Assembly: GCA_012295275.1 (NCBI GenBank)
Contig: CM022673.1
Span: 5,975,311 to 5,992,810, forward strand
Direction of reading: 5' to 3'
Length of the DNA: 17,500 nucleotides
Source of the DNA: Chrysomallon squamiferum
Taxonomy: Eukaryota; Mollusca; Gastropoda; Neomphalida; Peltospiridae
Below the pieces are notes generated by a model. That model did no database searches. It worked only from the letters and a program-made list of their open reading frames with translations, and was not told the DNA's origin. A program made the translations under genes and the position numbers. Position 1 is the stretch's first letter, and each line of letters opens with the position of its first letter. Positions 1 to 10,694 of the stretch are shown in pieces.

Positions 1-525
1 GGTATCTTTTTTAAAAAAAAAGAAAAAATATACAAATAAATAAATATGACTGAAGTAATGGGTTCATCCAAAGAAAATATTTTTACAAATATTTCACGTT
101 CAATGATATTCGATATATGCCTTAACTCAGTTACATTTAATTTCATTCATTTGTAGCTTATACTTTCCCCCAACAACTTTCAGCGGCTGTAATAGCAATA
201 AAGAGGCATACAAAAAGAACAGAAAATAATAATAATGATAAAAAATACAAAAATAATAAATGCAAATAATGGATTAAATAAATAAATAAATTTTAAAACA
301 GATTAAATATAATAATAATTTTTTTATAATTGATTATGATAATATCAGTTTCAGCAACGCACTAAATATTTCATCAATATGCTCAGTATTTTCATTTATA
401 AGATACAGTTAATTTCTCAGCAATTTCTCTTGCAATTTTATTATTATTGGTGTGGTTGTTTCTATTTTTGTAGTTGTGTTGTTGTTTTTGTTCTCTATTA
501 ATTATTACTGTTGATGTTGTTCTTT

Positions 526-527
<2 letters not shown>
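1..527. other. AT-rich DNA, no gene seen
   Basis: It contains short A runs, (AAAT)n and AAT patches and a TTG/TTTG-rich stretch near 450-500. No exon with recognisable coding content was found on either strand. Confidence 0.5.

Positions 528-577
<50 letters not shown>
528..577. repeat. (ATT)n microsatellite
   Basis: About 16 ATT units end directly before TTTCAG at 577-582. The apparent poly-Tyr frame through it is an artefact of the repeat. Confidence 0.95.
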
Positions 578-578
<1 letters not shown>

Positions 579-582
579 TCAG

Positions 583-960
583 ATACGACCTGAAAGCTGT
601 ATGTTCAAAGATATGCGCCATGCAATGCCTGTCAGACGTTGACCTTCACCTTCATCAGACAGGAAACAGTCCTGGTTTTGTCACGACTACGACAGTGTTA
701 ATCGTTCTTGAAGTTTCTGACGTCGTTAAACTTGAGATATACAAACTATTTTCGCTTATAATAATGACGATTTGTGTTTTAATAAATACTATCACAACAG
801 ATCGCTGTTATCGACATTCTGATTGGCTGTTTCGGACACGTGATCATGGTAGACATAAAGGCAGCCATTTGTTCATTTTGAATAAATTATCATTATCATC
901 ACAGCGACTGGTTACTTGAACATGTGATTTTAACAATAAAGAAATATAGAGCCGTTTTTG
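583..960. promoter_or_regulatory. Non-repetitive island: promoter-like or unassigned exon
   Basis: This stretch is richer in CG dinucleotides than its surroundings. It contains TGACGTCG (718-725, CRE-like), GATTGG (821-826, inverted CCAAT), CACGTG (837-842, E-box) and GCAGCCATTT (861-870, YY1-like on the minus strand). It also starts right after TTTCAG at 578-582 and has AATAAA at 935-940 followed by GT-rich DNA, so a terminal exon on the plus strand is possible. The open frame (109 residues after the repeat) matches no family I recognise. I cannot choose between promoter, exon and old mobile element. Confidence 0.35.
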
Positions 961-2350
961 TTAGTTGTGGAGAAGATTTCTTAACGAGAAGAGGAAAAGA
1001 GTTGAAGAAAAACGAAAAAAACAAACATTTTGCATAAAAATGCTTTTCTGTTTTTATTTGTTGATTATTGTGTTAATACCTCAGGTATTTATGGCAGAAT
1101 TTAATTATAAATAAATAAAAAGATATTAATGATGTGAATAGTTGTGTTGGTTTCTTTATAATAAAAATCTCTCCCTCTCACTCTCTCTCTCTCTGGTTGT
1201 GTATATACAAACAAGATAGAAAGATAGAAAAAATAGAGTAAGGACTGATCAAATTTTTACTCGAACATATGTCTCTCTTTTTCTATCTATTTCGGTTCTC
1301 TTTTGTTTTAGTTTTCTAATTTATAAAAGGAAGATTTGTTTTAGATAATAATTTTTATTGATTGGTGATTATTTACACAGACAAATGTATTTAAATTGCC
1401 CTGGTTTTATAAATAATTTAGGACAGTCGCTGAATGGCAATTAAACCTTTATTCAATGCAGATGACAATTACAGCTGAAATTAGATAATTAAATTAGATT
1501 ATTTTCTTCGTTTAAAAAATAAAACAATTACATATACACCTGGTTTTATTTAGTAATAATATTACTACTAGCGTTAATTAAAACATTACTTTTTTCTCTG
1601 CCAACATACATTCGATAAATATTTTTTAATATTATCTCTCTTGTTTCTGCGTATCTAATCTTGTCGCAGACTGTATAAAGATACATTTTCATCCTGGTTT
1701 TAATTATTTCGATCTTATGGAAGAATAAATATATCTTTCCTCCCTAGAGAATCTTTGACAATGACAAAACATAAGAGGTCTGTGGAATTAAAGCGAGGAA
1801 AGGATTATGTTTCTTTCAACTAAAATAGCAGTTTTCTAACTGATACGCTTACGCAAGCAAAATTCAGTAATTGTGGATACAAAAAGCAAAAGCAATTTAT
1901 CCACAGAAGACCACGTAAAGAATGGTTATCAACCTAGGCCGTCCCTCAAAAAAGCCCTAAAGCGTATTCTTCTTCTGTTTTCTTATTTAAAAATTATAAT
2001 TTTGAATTTTGTTTTATACAGTTTTTTTACGTATTAGGTTACCCTACTATCGCTGCTCTGTCAGTGATTTTATGCATTAACCAAATATTTTATAAAACGA
2101 TTACAGCTAAAAGACTGAAAACATTTTGAACTAAGATTAAAATATTTCTTTGTTGGGCTTGTTAAGAAAAAAAATACAAGTTAGGCTTATCTCCTATTAA
2201 AGTATTAAAATGAAGGTAGAGCAAAAAAAAAAGTAATTATTTCTGATATATGATTCCAACAACTACCAACATTAATGAATATAAACTGCTCTATGAAAAT
2301 TTAAATTAATTTTTTATCTGTCTATTCATTAACAGCAATATCAACGAAAG
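961..2350. other. AT-rich DNA upstream of EAF, no gene seen
   Basis: Holds a (CT)n tract at 1168-1194, three copies of the word CCTGGTTTTA near 1402, 1540 and 1694, and an 8 bp inverted repeat at 1872-1905. No convincing exon on either strand. Confidence 0.5.
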
Positions 2351-2354
2351 AGAA

Positions 2355-2380
2355 ATTTTTATTTTTATTTTTATTTTATT

Positions 2381-2455
<75 letters not shown>

Positions 2456-2457
2456 TT
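2355..2457. repeat. Compound (TTTTA)n-(TATC)n-(TATT)n microsatellite
   Basis: TTTTTA-like units (2355-2381) change to about ten TATC units (2382-2420) and then about nine TATT units (2421-2457). The stepwise change by single bases suggests each block grew from a mutated unit of its neighbour. Confidence 0.93.
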
Positions 2458-2832
2458 GTTTGGTCACACTCGCATATACAAATCTACATATACTCTGATC
2501 TCATAGATCTAACAACGGCTCTTTGTGTAATTAAAAACATATTTTAAGTATTAAAATAAAAATTAACTCAATATTAAAAAATAAATAAAAGAGTTTTATC
2601 GCTTTTCTTCATTTTTTAATTAAATAAATAAAGAAAGAAGAAGAAGAAGACGAAATAAATAAATAAATGAATGAAAAAGAAGAAGAAGAAAATTATAGTG
2701 AGGCTCTTGGCTATGAAAAAGAAAAAAATTAAAAGAAAATACTGCTAAAATTTAATTAAGTGATCTTAATGCTCCTTAAATAAGCATAATTATAGCAAAC
2801 ACAAACGCTTACATGTATAAACATCCAAAATA

Positions 2833-2886
2833 TGCGTGTGTTTGTGTTTGTTTGTGCGTGTGGACACACACACAAACTCACACACT
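2833..2886. repeat. TG-rich / CA-rich inverted arms
   Basis: A GTGTGTTTGTG-type stretch is followed at once by a CACACACAAACTCACACAC stretch on the same strand. The two arms can pair into an imperfect hairpin. Confidence 0.7.
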
Positions 2887-3028
2887 ATATTTTAAGCGAT
2901 TAATTAAATATATTTGAATGTGGATAGTTTGGATGTAACAGATTGTTCTGAAACGTTCGACAATAAAGTTTTATTTTTAAAATAACATATATTAAGTGAT
3001 GTTTTTTTAAGGGGGTACTTTTTCGGTG

Positions 3029-3050
3029 TTTTTTTTTTTTTTTTTTTTTT
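3029..3050. repeat. T22 homopolymer
   Basis: An uninterrupted run of 22 T. Confidence 0.97.
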
Positions 3051-3215
3051 AAATATCTGCAACATTAACAGGACTTCAGGAGTTAATTCCCCTGTGTATT
3101 TCATAAACTGAAACACGTATCTAAATTCTTTACTGAGAGGATCAGACAGAGGCATTCATTTTATGACACAATTTTAACCCCTCTGAAAACGCCCTAGAAG
3201 ATCTAGTAAATTTAA

Positions 3216-3247
<32 letters not shown>
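3216..3247. repeat. (AAT)n microsatellite
   Basis: About ten AAT units just upstream of the candidate EAF promoter. Confidence 0.93.
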
Positions 3248-3249
<2 letters not shown>

Positions 3250-3263
3250 CCCTAAAAATACGC

Positions 3264-3403
3264 CTATATAAAATTTAAAAAATAATGATTAAAGGGCAAG
3301 TCACTCTACTGTATTTCCGGTTTCAGAGTTTGGGGAAGCAGACAGCTGTCAGGGTGAAATGTGGTTTCTTTAGCCAGATTGTGTTTGAGTAGATAGAAAG
3401 AAG
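3264..3403 (+). promoter_or_regulatory. EAF: Candidate EAF promoter and 5' UTR
   Basis: A TATA-like CTATATAAAA lies at 3264-3273, about 130 nt before the ATG. An ATTTCCGG at 3313-3320 is the reverse complement of CCGGAAAT, an ETS-type core common near start sites of housekeeping genes. TATA-like words are frequent in DNA this AT-rich, so the TATA call is weak. An upstream non-coding first exon is also possible. Confidence 0.35.
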
Positions 3404-3503
3404 ATGGACGAGAAAATAGCCCCGTTTAACAAAAAGGTTAATCAGCTGAAACTAGGTGGCAGTTTTGACCCAAAACCTCGGACAGCATTTCATTCCATTA
3501 GAT
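3404..3503 (+). CDS. EAF: EAF exon 1 (coding part)
   Basis: Encodes residues 1-33 plus the first base of Tyr34 (phase 1). It starts in a strong context, AAGATGG, and ends before the donor GTAAGA at 3504. The end of the exon, FHSIR, opens the conserved EAF core. The following intron is 285 nt. Confidence 0.93.
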
Positions 3504-6097
3504 GTAAGAAAATAATTTGCTAATATGAATCAGAAGTTAAACGTAGAAAACGAAACCGTTTATCCAGTTCTACCAAATCATAAATATTCGTGATTTATAT
3601 GTCAGTAACGTATAAATAAGTTAACTGACTTTAATATTTGCAGAAGATCATTTATGTTACATATTTATTTATTTTTCATCTTTAATTCGTTTAATGTGAC
3701 TTCTGGTTGAACCGCATTATTTCCGTATTATTCATTCATCATTGTTTTATTTATGTGTTATATTATTGTATCTGTATGTATATTTCAGACGACTTCAAAC
3801 CAGCGTCAGTGGATCCAAGTCGTGAATCAAAAGTTGAGGTGGGTGAAGGACACCAGGTTACAGTGACTGTTCCACATGTTGAGGTGAGTATTCGATAGTT
3901 CTTTTTTAATTTATTTATTTATTAGCATAACTTTTTTATAACTTAATTTCTCTCTTTCGTGATAGATAGATAGATAGATAAATAAATAAATAAACACAGC
4001 TATAGGTACATCAACAAAATAAATAAAATAATACATGTACTTACCTATTAAATTTAATTTCTTCCAGGGATCAGGCACGTCCCACACTGTCTACAAAGGT
4101 AACAAAAAACCTTGTCCTAAAGAATGTGTTTTAATAATTGATCATGACACAGGAACTTTTACTCTGGAGAGACTTACAAGTGCAGTACAGCTGAAAAAGA
4201 CAAGGTACCTATCAAAAGACAATTTACAATAATAATGATAAAAAATTAAAAAGATACTTTTAATTAAATATTATTTGAAAAGGTTTGGAGATACATAAAT
4301 CACTATGAGATGGATTGTATAAAGCATAATTTTTTAAAACCAGGTACTCTTCAAAAACAAATAATTCATTATTAAAAAGACAAAAGGTTTCGAGATATGG
4401 GTATTTTATGAAATGGATTGTGTGAAGCATTTTTATAAATGATTAGTACCAATTTCTTTTATTTATAATAATATTTTTTTATTCTTTTTTTATTTTTATA
4501 TATTTAATAAAATGTATATATATATATATATATATCTTAATATTTTATTGTTCCACAAGTGGTTTATCAAAGACCAACATATATTTTTACTATTTTTAGG
4601 TAAGTGATTGATAAAATATCTCTTATTGCTGAATGTAAAGAGTAATATATGGTGTGATGGTATCTGGTTTTCCTCCTGAACATATTTTTGAGACTTAATA
4701 CCTAATAATATTGAAGTATGTTGATGTTATTGAATAAATATTAACTTGGCTTTTATTAGAATAATTTTTAAATAATAATAATAATAATAATTAAATTAAA
4801 TTTATTGATGTTTAGAATGGAGGGATCCAGCAAGCAGTCAGGACGACCTCTGACCCCTGTAGAGGCATTGAAACAGAAGTCTGCATCACCATCCAAGACA
4901 AAGTCTGGACAGAAGAGTCCTGCTTCTATGAAAAGTATCTCACCAGCTCCACCCAGTGTGCCTGAGACAAGTAATTTTTATGTGTTTTTTTTTGTTGTTG
5001 TTTTTTGTCAACAAAATAAATTATGTTTGCTTTTCTTTTTTCTTATTAAATTAAACAAAATATTCAAAAGTTAATTAAAGTATATCTTTACTGGTCTGTA
5101 TATTGTCTAATTAATTATTTATTTATTTTTTTTTTTAATAATTGGTCTTTATACATTAACTTTTTTAACACAGTTATATTATTAAATTTATTTTTATTTA
5201 ATGGTTGGAGTATGAAAAAAAATTATACTAGAGTATTTCCTTTTTTTTTATCTTCTATTTTTCTACTTCTGAATTTTTCTTTACAGTTGATTCCATTGGT
5301 ATGATTAGTTCTTCAGAGAGTGAATCTGAAGAGGAAATAAAGAAAGGTGAATTTTAAAATTGTCACCATGTTGTTGTTAATAATGATATTTTTATTATCT
5401 TTAATTAGATCATTACTTTTAAATTATGAATAATATAACTAATATTTTCAGCCTTAGATAATTTGATAAACACTGTGATTGTGTTATATATATATATATA
5501 TATACCTATATATCTGTATATATTACTTTTTCAAACTTTGTAATATTCAAATAATTTATTTTGATCATCAGTGATTAGAAATATTTCCAAAATGATTTTA
5601 GTTTCCATTGATGTGTTCATCATTAATTGAAAATAATTGTCTTTATAATGTGTTATTTCGAATATTTTCTGACTTCTGTCTATGTGTAAGTGGGTATGCT
5701 TTCATGTGTGTGTGTGTGTGTGTCTATAATGATAATTATGTACTTTCTAAATATATTTTTTATAAATTTTACAGCTCCCACTCCTGTTATGGAGAGCAGT
5801 TCAGTTCTGAAATCTCACCACATGCTGAGTAAGTTTATTTTATAACACACTAGTCAAAATAAACTTTTATCTTTATGCCTTTGTTAACTAAAACCAGCTT
5901 CCTAAAGTGATTTGCTTTTAAAAAATTTTTTTATATATTTTGTTTTTTTTACAAATGTTTTTTAATTATCAAAAATGAATAATATATATATATCTGTATT
6001 GTTTAATTTAATTTTTGTTTGTTTATTTATTTATTTATTTTGTTTTTTTGTAGAAGAAGATCTGCAATTGTCTGAATCTGGCAGTGACAGCGACTGA
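3404..6097 (+). CDS. EAF: ELL-associated factor (EAF1/EAF2 family), complete, seven exons
   Basis: The spliced CDS is 3404-3503, 3789-3883, 4068-4204, 4816-4970, 5287-5346, 5775-5828 and 6054-6097: 645 nt, 214 aa plus TGA. Every intron is GT-AG and every junction keeps frame. Residues 1-111 form the conserved EAF domain: FHSIRYDFKPAS (30-41), VYKGNKKP, then CVLIIDHDTG and the KKTR-EGSSK junction all resemble vertebrate EAF1/2. Residues 112-162 are basic and Ser/Pro-rich. Residues 170-180 are a short Ser/Glu tract where vertebrates have a longer acidic transactivation region. The C-terminus LQLSESGSDSD is the family's hallmark ending. EAF proteins bind and stimulate ELL elongation factors in the nucleus (family knowledge). 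The start is the first ATG in frame with the domain; it has A at -3 and G at +4. At 214 aa it is shorter than the roughly 260-270 aa of vertebrate EAFs. I am confident of the family; EAF1 and EAF2 cannot be told apart here, and an invertebrate probably has one copy. Confidence 0.94.
3789..3883 (+). CDS. EAF: EAF exon 2
   Basis: The acceptor TATTTCAG ends at 3788 and the donor GTGAGT starts at 3884. The exon encodes residues 34-65 with YDFKPAS near its start and a VTVTVPH strand. It ends in phase 0. The following intron is 184 nt and contains a GATA/AATA microsatellite at 3961-3994. Confidence 0.93.
3961..3994. repeat. EAF: (GATA)n-(AATA)n microsatellite in EAF intron 2
   Basis: Five GATA units followed by about three AAAT units. 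Confidence 0.92.
4068..4204 (+). CDS. EAF: EAF exon 3
   Basis: The acceptor CTTCCAG ends at 4067 and the donor GTACCT starts at 4205. The exon encodes residues 66-110 plus two bases of Arg111. It carries the most conserved part of the domain, VYKGNKKP followed by CVLIIDHDTG and a LERLTSAVQLKKT segment. The 611 nt intron that follows is the longest in the gene. Confidence 0.94.
4514..4535. repeat. EAF: (TA)n microsatellite in EAF intron 3
   Basis: About eleven TA units. A second (TA)n lies in intron 5 at about 5486-5504. Confidence 0.92.
4816..4970 (+). CDS. EAF: EAF exon 4
   Basis: The acceptor TGTTTAG ends at 4815 and the donor GTAATT starts at 4971. The exon completes Arg111 and encodes residues 112-162. 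EGSSK directly after KKTR matches the vertebrate proteins. The rest is basic and rich in Ser, Pro and Lys, probably disordered, with several SP and TP sites that could be phosphorylated (inference). Confidence 0.92.
5287..5346 (+). CDS. EAF: EAF exon 5 (60 nt, acidic)
   Basis: The acceptor TTTACAG ends at 5286 and the donor GTGAAT starts at 5347. It encodes residues 163-182 with the tract SSSESESEEE, the likely remnant of the EAF acidic transactivation region. Both ends are phase 1, so skipping it keeps frame. Confidence 0.9.
5705..5722. repeat. EAF: (TG)n microsatellite in EAF intron 5
   Basis: Nine TG units about 50 bp upstream of the 54 nt exon 6. UG-rich intronic tracts near exons can bind splicing factors of the CELF and TDP-43 types (general knowledge). 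Confidence 0.9.
5775..5828 (+). CDS. EAF: EAF exon 6 (54 nt)
   Basis: The acceptor TTTTACAG ends at 5774 and the donor GTAAGT starts at 5829. It encodes residues 183-200, APTPVMESSSV then LKSHHML, similar in position to the Ser-rich linker before the vertebrate C-terminus. Both ends are phase 1, so skipping keeps frame. The intron before it carries (TG)9. Confidence 0.88.
6054..6097 (+). CDS. EAF: EAF exon 7 (terminal)
   Basis: The acceptor TTTTTTTGTAG ends at 6053. It completes Lys201 and encodes EDLQLSESGSDSD followed by TGA at 6095-6097. This ending is nearly the same as the vertebrate EAF C-terminus and anchors both the family call and the gene end. Confidence 0.94.
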
Positions 6098-7594
6098 TGT
6101 TTACAAACTTCATGTTTACACACTTCTGACGTAAACATGCATGTTTGCATATTTCGGACAACTACCAAGAGTCTTTCTACAATGATATTTACTCATTTGC
6201 TGACAACATTATCTCACAAGGGGGCCATGCTCAATTTGTTATATTATTTTTTTATTTTTTATGTTGTCAGTTTTGCGAAGGATTTTAGTCTTTCATAAAA
6301 CAAATCTAAAGCTCTTGTCACACTGGTTGACTTGTTTGAAACTATTGCTTTTATGAAGGTGGGACAAACAGCTGAGAAATATTTATTTTGTGCATAAATC
6401 TTTTTTTTATTATTAAAATGTTAATTTTATCTTTTAATTTAGAAAAACATAGACATGTGGACTGCTGTAATGTTTCAATTTAACATTTTTTATAGAAATT
6501 AATAATGAATCTTTCAGGTGAAATATTATTATTACATATTTACGTTTTTTGGTTTATGGATGTTTATTTTTTAAATATTTATATATTGTTTCATCTGACA
6601 TTTTTAATGATTTCTTTATATATATTTTTGTTACTCTGAGTACCTTATATTGTTTATAACCTTTCACATAGGTCACTTGTGTAATAATATTTTATTATAA
6701 TAACTGAGGGTTTTTTTTTCTACAGATATTCATTAATATTGTGTTGTTAATGTAGATACAGTATTAGTAATGATCTATTCAAATTTGAGCAGTGGATATT
6801 TTTGTCTCTGCAGATAATTATGGCTGAGTGTAATGTATATACAAATATATGTTTAAAAATGTACATATGAATGAAATATATATACTTATAAATGTTTTGT
6901 CTGCAAATACATATTTTCAGATGTTTTCAGTTTCTTTATTTTCTTTTTTTTTTTACATGAATTACCAACTAGAATATAATTTAAAAAAATTTTGAAATAT
7001 TTATTTATTTATCATTATCGTCATCAATATTGGTATTCCTATCATTATCATCAATGTCATTATCATGATTATTATTATTATCATTTGAAATGAAATATTA
7101 TGACTAAATTTTTTGTAACAGTAGAATCAAGTATCCATCTCACTATTTCTAATATTTGAGTTAAGCCCTCCAGAAAATTTTGATATCATACATGCAGAAA
7201 GAAACCCTCATTATTTGATAATTACTAAAGACTTAAATAATTTTAAGTTAAGTACACACTGATAATGAAATGTGCAAACACATTGTTGCTAAATCTTTTG
7301 AACATAACTAATACTTGAATTTTCAATGTCATTAACACAAGACACAAGGCAATAACACAAGAAATAAGCAAAAAGAAAACAGATCCAAATTATTTTTTAT
7401 TATCTTTATTATAAATAAATCAACCATTGATCAACCCAACAACTGCTTTGCATGAAATGTTTGTTTTTTTTGTATTTTTTCTGAATTTGTGATTAAAAAT
7501 TATGAACATGGAACAAAGCATACAGACTCACACTCTCACTACCTGAAAAATCTGTTTATATTTGTGGTATTCATATTCAAGCACTGCAACGGAA
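6098..7594 (+). other. EAF: Region after EAF stop: 3' UTR of unknown length, then AT-rich intergenic DNA
   Basis: No coding exon is seen. The first few hundred bases are AT-rich but not simple repeat, as expected of a 3' UTR. ATTAAA at 6412-6417 is a possible polyadenylation signal about 315 nt after the stop; AAATAAATAAAT near 7411 is a later candidate. Around 7010-7085 the sequence is ATC/ATT-rich. The true transcript end cannot be fixed from sequence alone. Confidence 0.4.
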
Positions 7595-7640
7595 ATAATA
7601 TAATAGTAATAATAAATAAAATAATAATAATAATAATAAT
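7595..7640. repeat. (AAT)n-rich microsatellite
   Basis: An interrupted AAT/AATA tract. The minus-strand poly-Tyr frame through it is an artefact. Confidence 0.88.
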
Positions 7641-9036
7641 TTTTAAAATGTTGTTGTAACATGATCATTCCATAATTTACAAACAATTTTCTAAAAAACC
7701 CTACAGTTATGATTGTTCTACAAAAACACTTAAATGTTTCTGAATAATAAAAAAAATGAATATTTCTAAATAACACCAACAATGACTGCTCACACAAAAT
7801 GGGTTTTTAAGCTATAGTATTATCTATTTAATAGTCTAAATTTGTGAAAATGTTTTTCCTTCTACTGTGATACTGATAATATATTTTACGTGAAAAGTTT
7901 TTAAAACGTCAGAAATGTATGAAAAACCAAGAATATATATTTTTTTATGTATATAAATCTTGTAGGTAATAATTTCATTTGCTGTGACAAAAATTTTTTA
8001 AACAGAATTTCAAAAATAAAAATTACAAAATAAAGTTATCTTTAGCCAAACATGTGTGTAAACATTAAAAAAATTCTGAAATTTATAAAACAAAAACTAC
8101 CTGCAGATTAATTAATTAGAATATTTTCCACAGTAAATTTACTTTTCTCTCTTTAATTTTTTCCCCCCTCTATTTTCCAATGGCCATTCAAACATTATGG
8201 ACTTACAAATGGACGGACATGCTAACATACAAATATCCAAGGACCTAAATATTAGGAAGTTATTAAAAATCAAAAAATTTATTTTCACATTATTTCAGAT
8301 AAATAACAAATTCTTAAATTCAGATTTATTAATTCAGACACATAATTAATTATTTAATAGGCTCTAATTTGACTGTTGGCCAAGTAGCAGTTGTTACCAG
8401 GCCAGTTCTCCATGCTGTATTCATTGGGGCAATTTCCCAATCCAGCCCTAAGTGAATCAGATATCCTGAGCTTTCCTGTCTATGGAATAATTTCTCTGTT
8501 ATTTACAAGAATATACAATCATTTGATATTAAAATTAATTGACAAAATTTCTTTTTTATTATTATTATTTTTTTTTATATAACTATCCGTTTTGCAAATA
8601 AAGATACTAAATAATTAATTATGCTAGCTAATAGTAATTATTCTAAATTTTTTAATTTACAAATAATGCTCTAATTAGTTACTGGTAATGTTTTAATATT
8701 TTTTAAATAAATAATTTTCAAATAATTATATTTAGGCTAGTTTGCTTTTTACACATCTGCTCTGCATTTAAAACTGCTTTTTTTCTACAGTACCAAAGAT
8801 GCTTAGATTTATGGGTTACCGAATATGAACTGAAAATGAAAAGTGAAAAAAAAAAAAAAAACCTGAATGAAAGATTTCACTTTTGAGATCCTTTTAAATA
8901 TAAACAAATTCACAAATCAACTGAGATCTTTATTAAAGTTTTTTCACACAAAATATCAGTCCAAAAAAAAAAAGAAAGATATATAATAATAGCTTCTTAA
9001 TCCATTAATCCATCATTTTAACAATGATTTCTTAGG
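7641..9036. other. Intergenic AT-rich DNA, no gene seen
   Basis: Mostly non-repetitive AT-rich sequence, with one less AT-rich island at about 8366-8480 that contains the small inverted repeat ATTGGG/CCCAAT (8423-8441). A15-type runs occur near 8849. No exon could be supported. Confidence 0.45.
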
Positions 9037-9038
9037 AA

Positions 9039-9081
<43 letters not shown>

Positions 9082-9082
9082 A
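9037..9082. repeat. (AAAT)n microsatellite
   Basis: About eleven AAAT units without interruption. Confidence 0.95.
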
Positions 9083-10690
9083 AATTCTTGATCAGAAAAC
9101 AAAATAATTATTGTCTGAAAATAAACTATCACCGCAAACTGAAAAAGGGAACTCAGACAAAAGAAAAATGCTTTTCTTCAGTTTTTCTTTTAATTTTGTT
9201 CATGCAGCCATTTAAAAGTGAAAAAGGGAGGTTACTTATTTACAATTATTTCCCCTGTGTTTACTCTTATCAATATATACAAATATGTACTATTTCAACA
9301 TTATATGAGGAGGAATTATGATGGTAAAAATTGTTTAAAATCATTTACAAAATATACAAGACTATACAGTGATGAAATTGATATGCTTTTTAATAATATT
9401 GCTTAAGAATAATTTAAATAATTTATTTTTGTGTAGTTTTTTATTTTCAGAACTAAACTTTGCAATGTGCAAAATGTTTGATAAATTTCATATGAAGTAC
9501 TATTGTTACGAAAATGGATGAAGAAAGCACATAAGATGATTTTTCTAGCATGGCTTATTTTTTATTTATTTTTTCTGAAAAACTTTTTTTTTTTTTTCAG
9601 CAAATCTGGAAAAAGGAAATAAATAACAAAGCTAACTGAAGTAATTTTAAAAAAATATATATTAATAATATGAATAATAATTAATCAATTTTATTATCAT
9701 AATAATAATAATAACAATAATTAATTAATTTTAAAAGTTTTGTTAAAATACCTGTTATTTCCTAAATAAAAAAAATAAAAAAGAATTAAAGAATTTAGAG
9801 TTATCTACCCATATTTCAAATTTCACTCACTCTTCAATCACAAGAATATTTTCATTCCGAGTACTTCACAGCAAATTCATTAAACTAAAATAATTCTCTG
9901 AAACCAATAGCAACAAAGGAATGTTTTATAAGAAGCTACAGTGTATTAACCATAAAACATATTAGAGTTATCACCCTTTGTTTCAAGCATGAGACAGAGC
10001 AAAAAGGATATGATTACACATCAACAGTTATTCATTGTGATATGAATATAAATGAGGAACTTCGTTGAATGATGCAAGTTAAAAGACATATATTTTAAAA
10101 AATAGGTTATGTAATATTATGTGTATCGTTTACTAAATATTAGATTATAATAATATCTTTTATCTTATCTGACAGTTCTGCAGTCTTTTTTTGGGAGGTC
10201 ATAAGGTTTTCTTTTGTTTGTTTCTTTGTTTTTGTTTGTTTTGTATTTTTGGTGGATTTTTTTTTGTTGTTGTTGTTGTAAATTAATTTAATCCATTAAT
10301 AATCCTGTTTTTAAACAAAAATAATTTTTTCCTGTTTTAATAAAATAAAAAAGCTAAATAAATAAATAAATAAATAAATAATAAAATAACCCTAAAAATC
10401 CACATCACATATAAAAGAATGGAACAATATAACATGTCTAAACTGATTTTCAGATTAATTTTCCATTCTGGAAAGCAGCATATTTTGTTCATAATTACGA
10501 AATATTTATGACATATATTTGTAACAGTTCAGAAATAATAATAACTAAATGAACAGATAATAGTATTTACTCAATGAGCGACCTTTCACATCAAAATTAT
10601 TCTGTTTTAGTTAAACTAAAATGTTTAATAAAATACAACAAAAGCTAAATAATAACCAATTTCAATATCACTTCATTCCACATTACAAAA
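9083..10690. other. Intergenic AT-rich DNA, no gene seen
   Basis: Low-complexity AT-rich sequence with TTTG/TTG-rich DNA at 10205-10280 and (AAAT)n at 10354-10381. The open frames here are short and lack coding character. It may in part be a long 3' UTR of either gene. Confidence 0.45.
10354..10381. repeat. (AAAT)n microsatellite
   Basis: About six to seven AAAT units. Confidence 0.88.
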
Positions 10691-10694
10691 TTTA

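Larger units (their letters stand above)
2458..3263. other. Repeat-rich DNA upstream of EAF promoter, no gene seen
   Basis: Contains AAG and AAAT patches (2590-2690), TG/CA arms (2833-2886), T22 (3029-3050) and (AAT)n (3216-3247). A minus-strand open frame across 2904-3155 depends on the T22 tract, read as poly-lysine, and shows no domain. Confidence 0.5.

Noticed and set aside
524-919. Open frame of 131 residues starting with a run of tyrosines
   Set aside because: The start and tyrosines come from (ATT)n. The rest has no recognisable domain. I kept the island as promoter-like or exon-like but do not call a protein.
1402-1705. Three copies of CCTGGTTTTA about 140-155 bp apart
   Set aside because: Only the 10 bp word is shared; the DNA between copies does not align, so a tandem array is not supported.
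1871-1906. Inverted TGTGGATA / TATCCACA, including an exact TTATCCACA like a bacterial DnaA box
   Set aside because: The DNA is clearly eukaryotic, with introns on both sides, so a bacterial origin box has no meaning here. An 8 bp stem can arise by chance.
2904-3155. Minus-strand 83-residue frame
   Set aside because: The lysine run is the T22 tract, and the flanks show no recognisable protein features.
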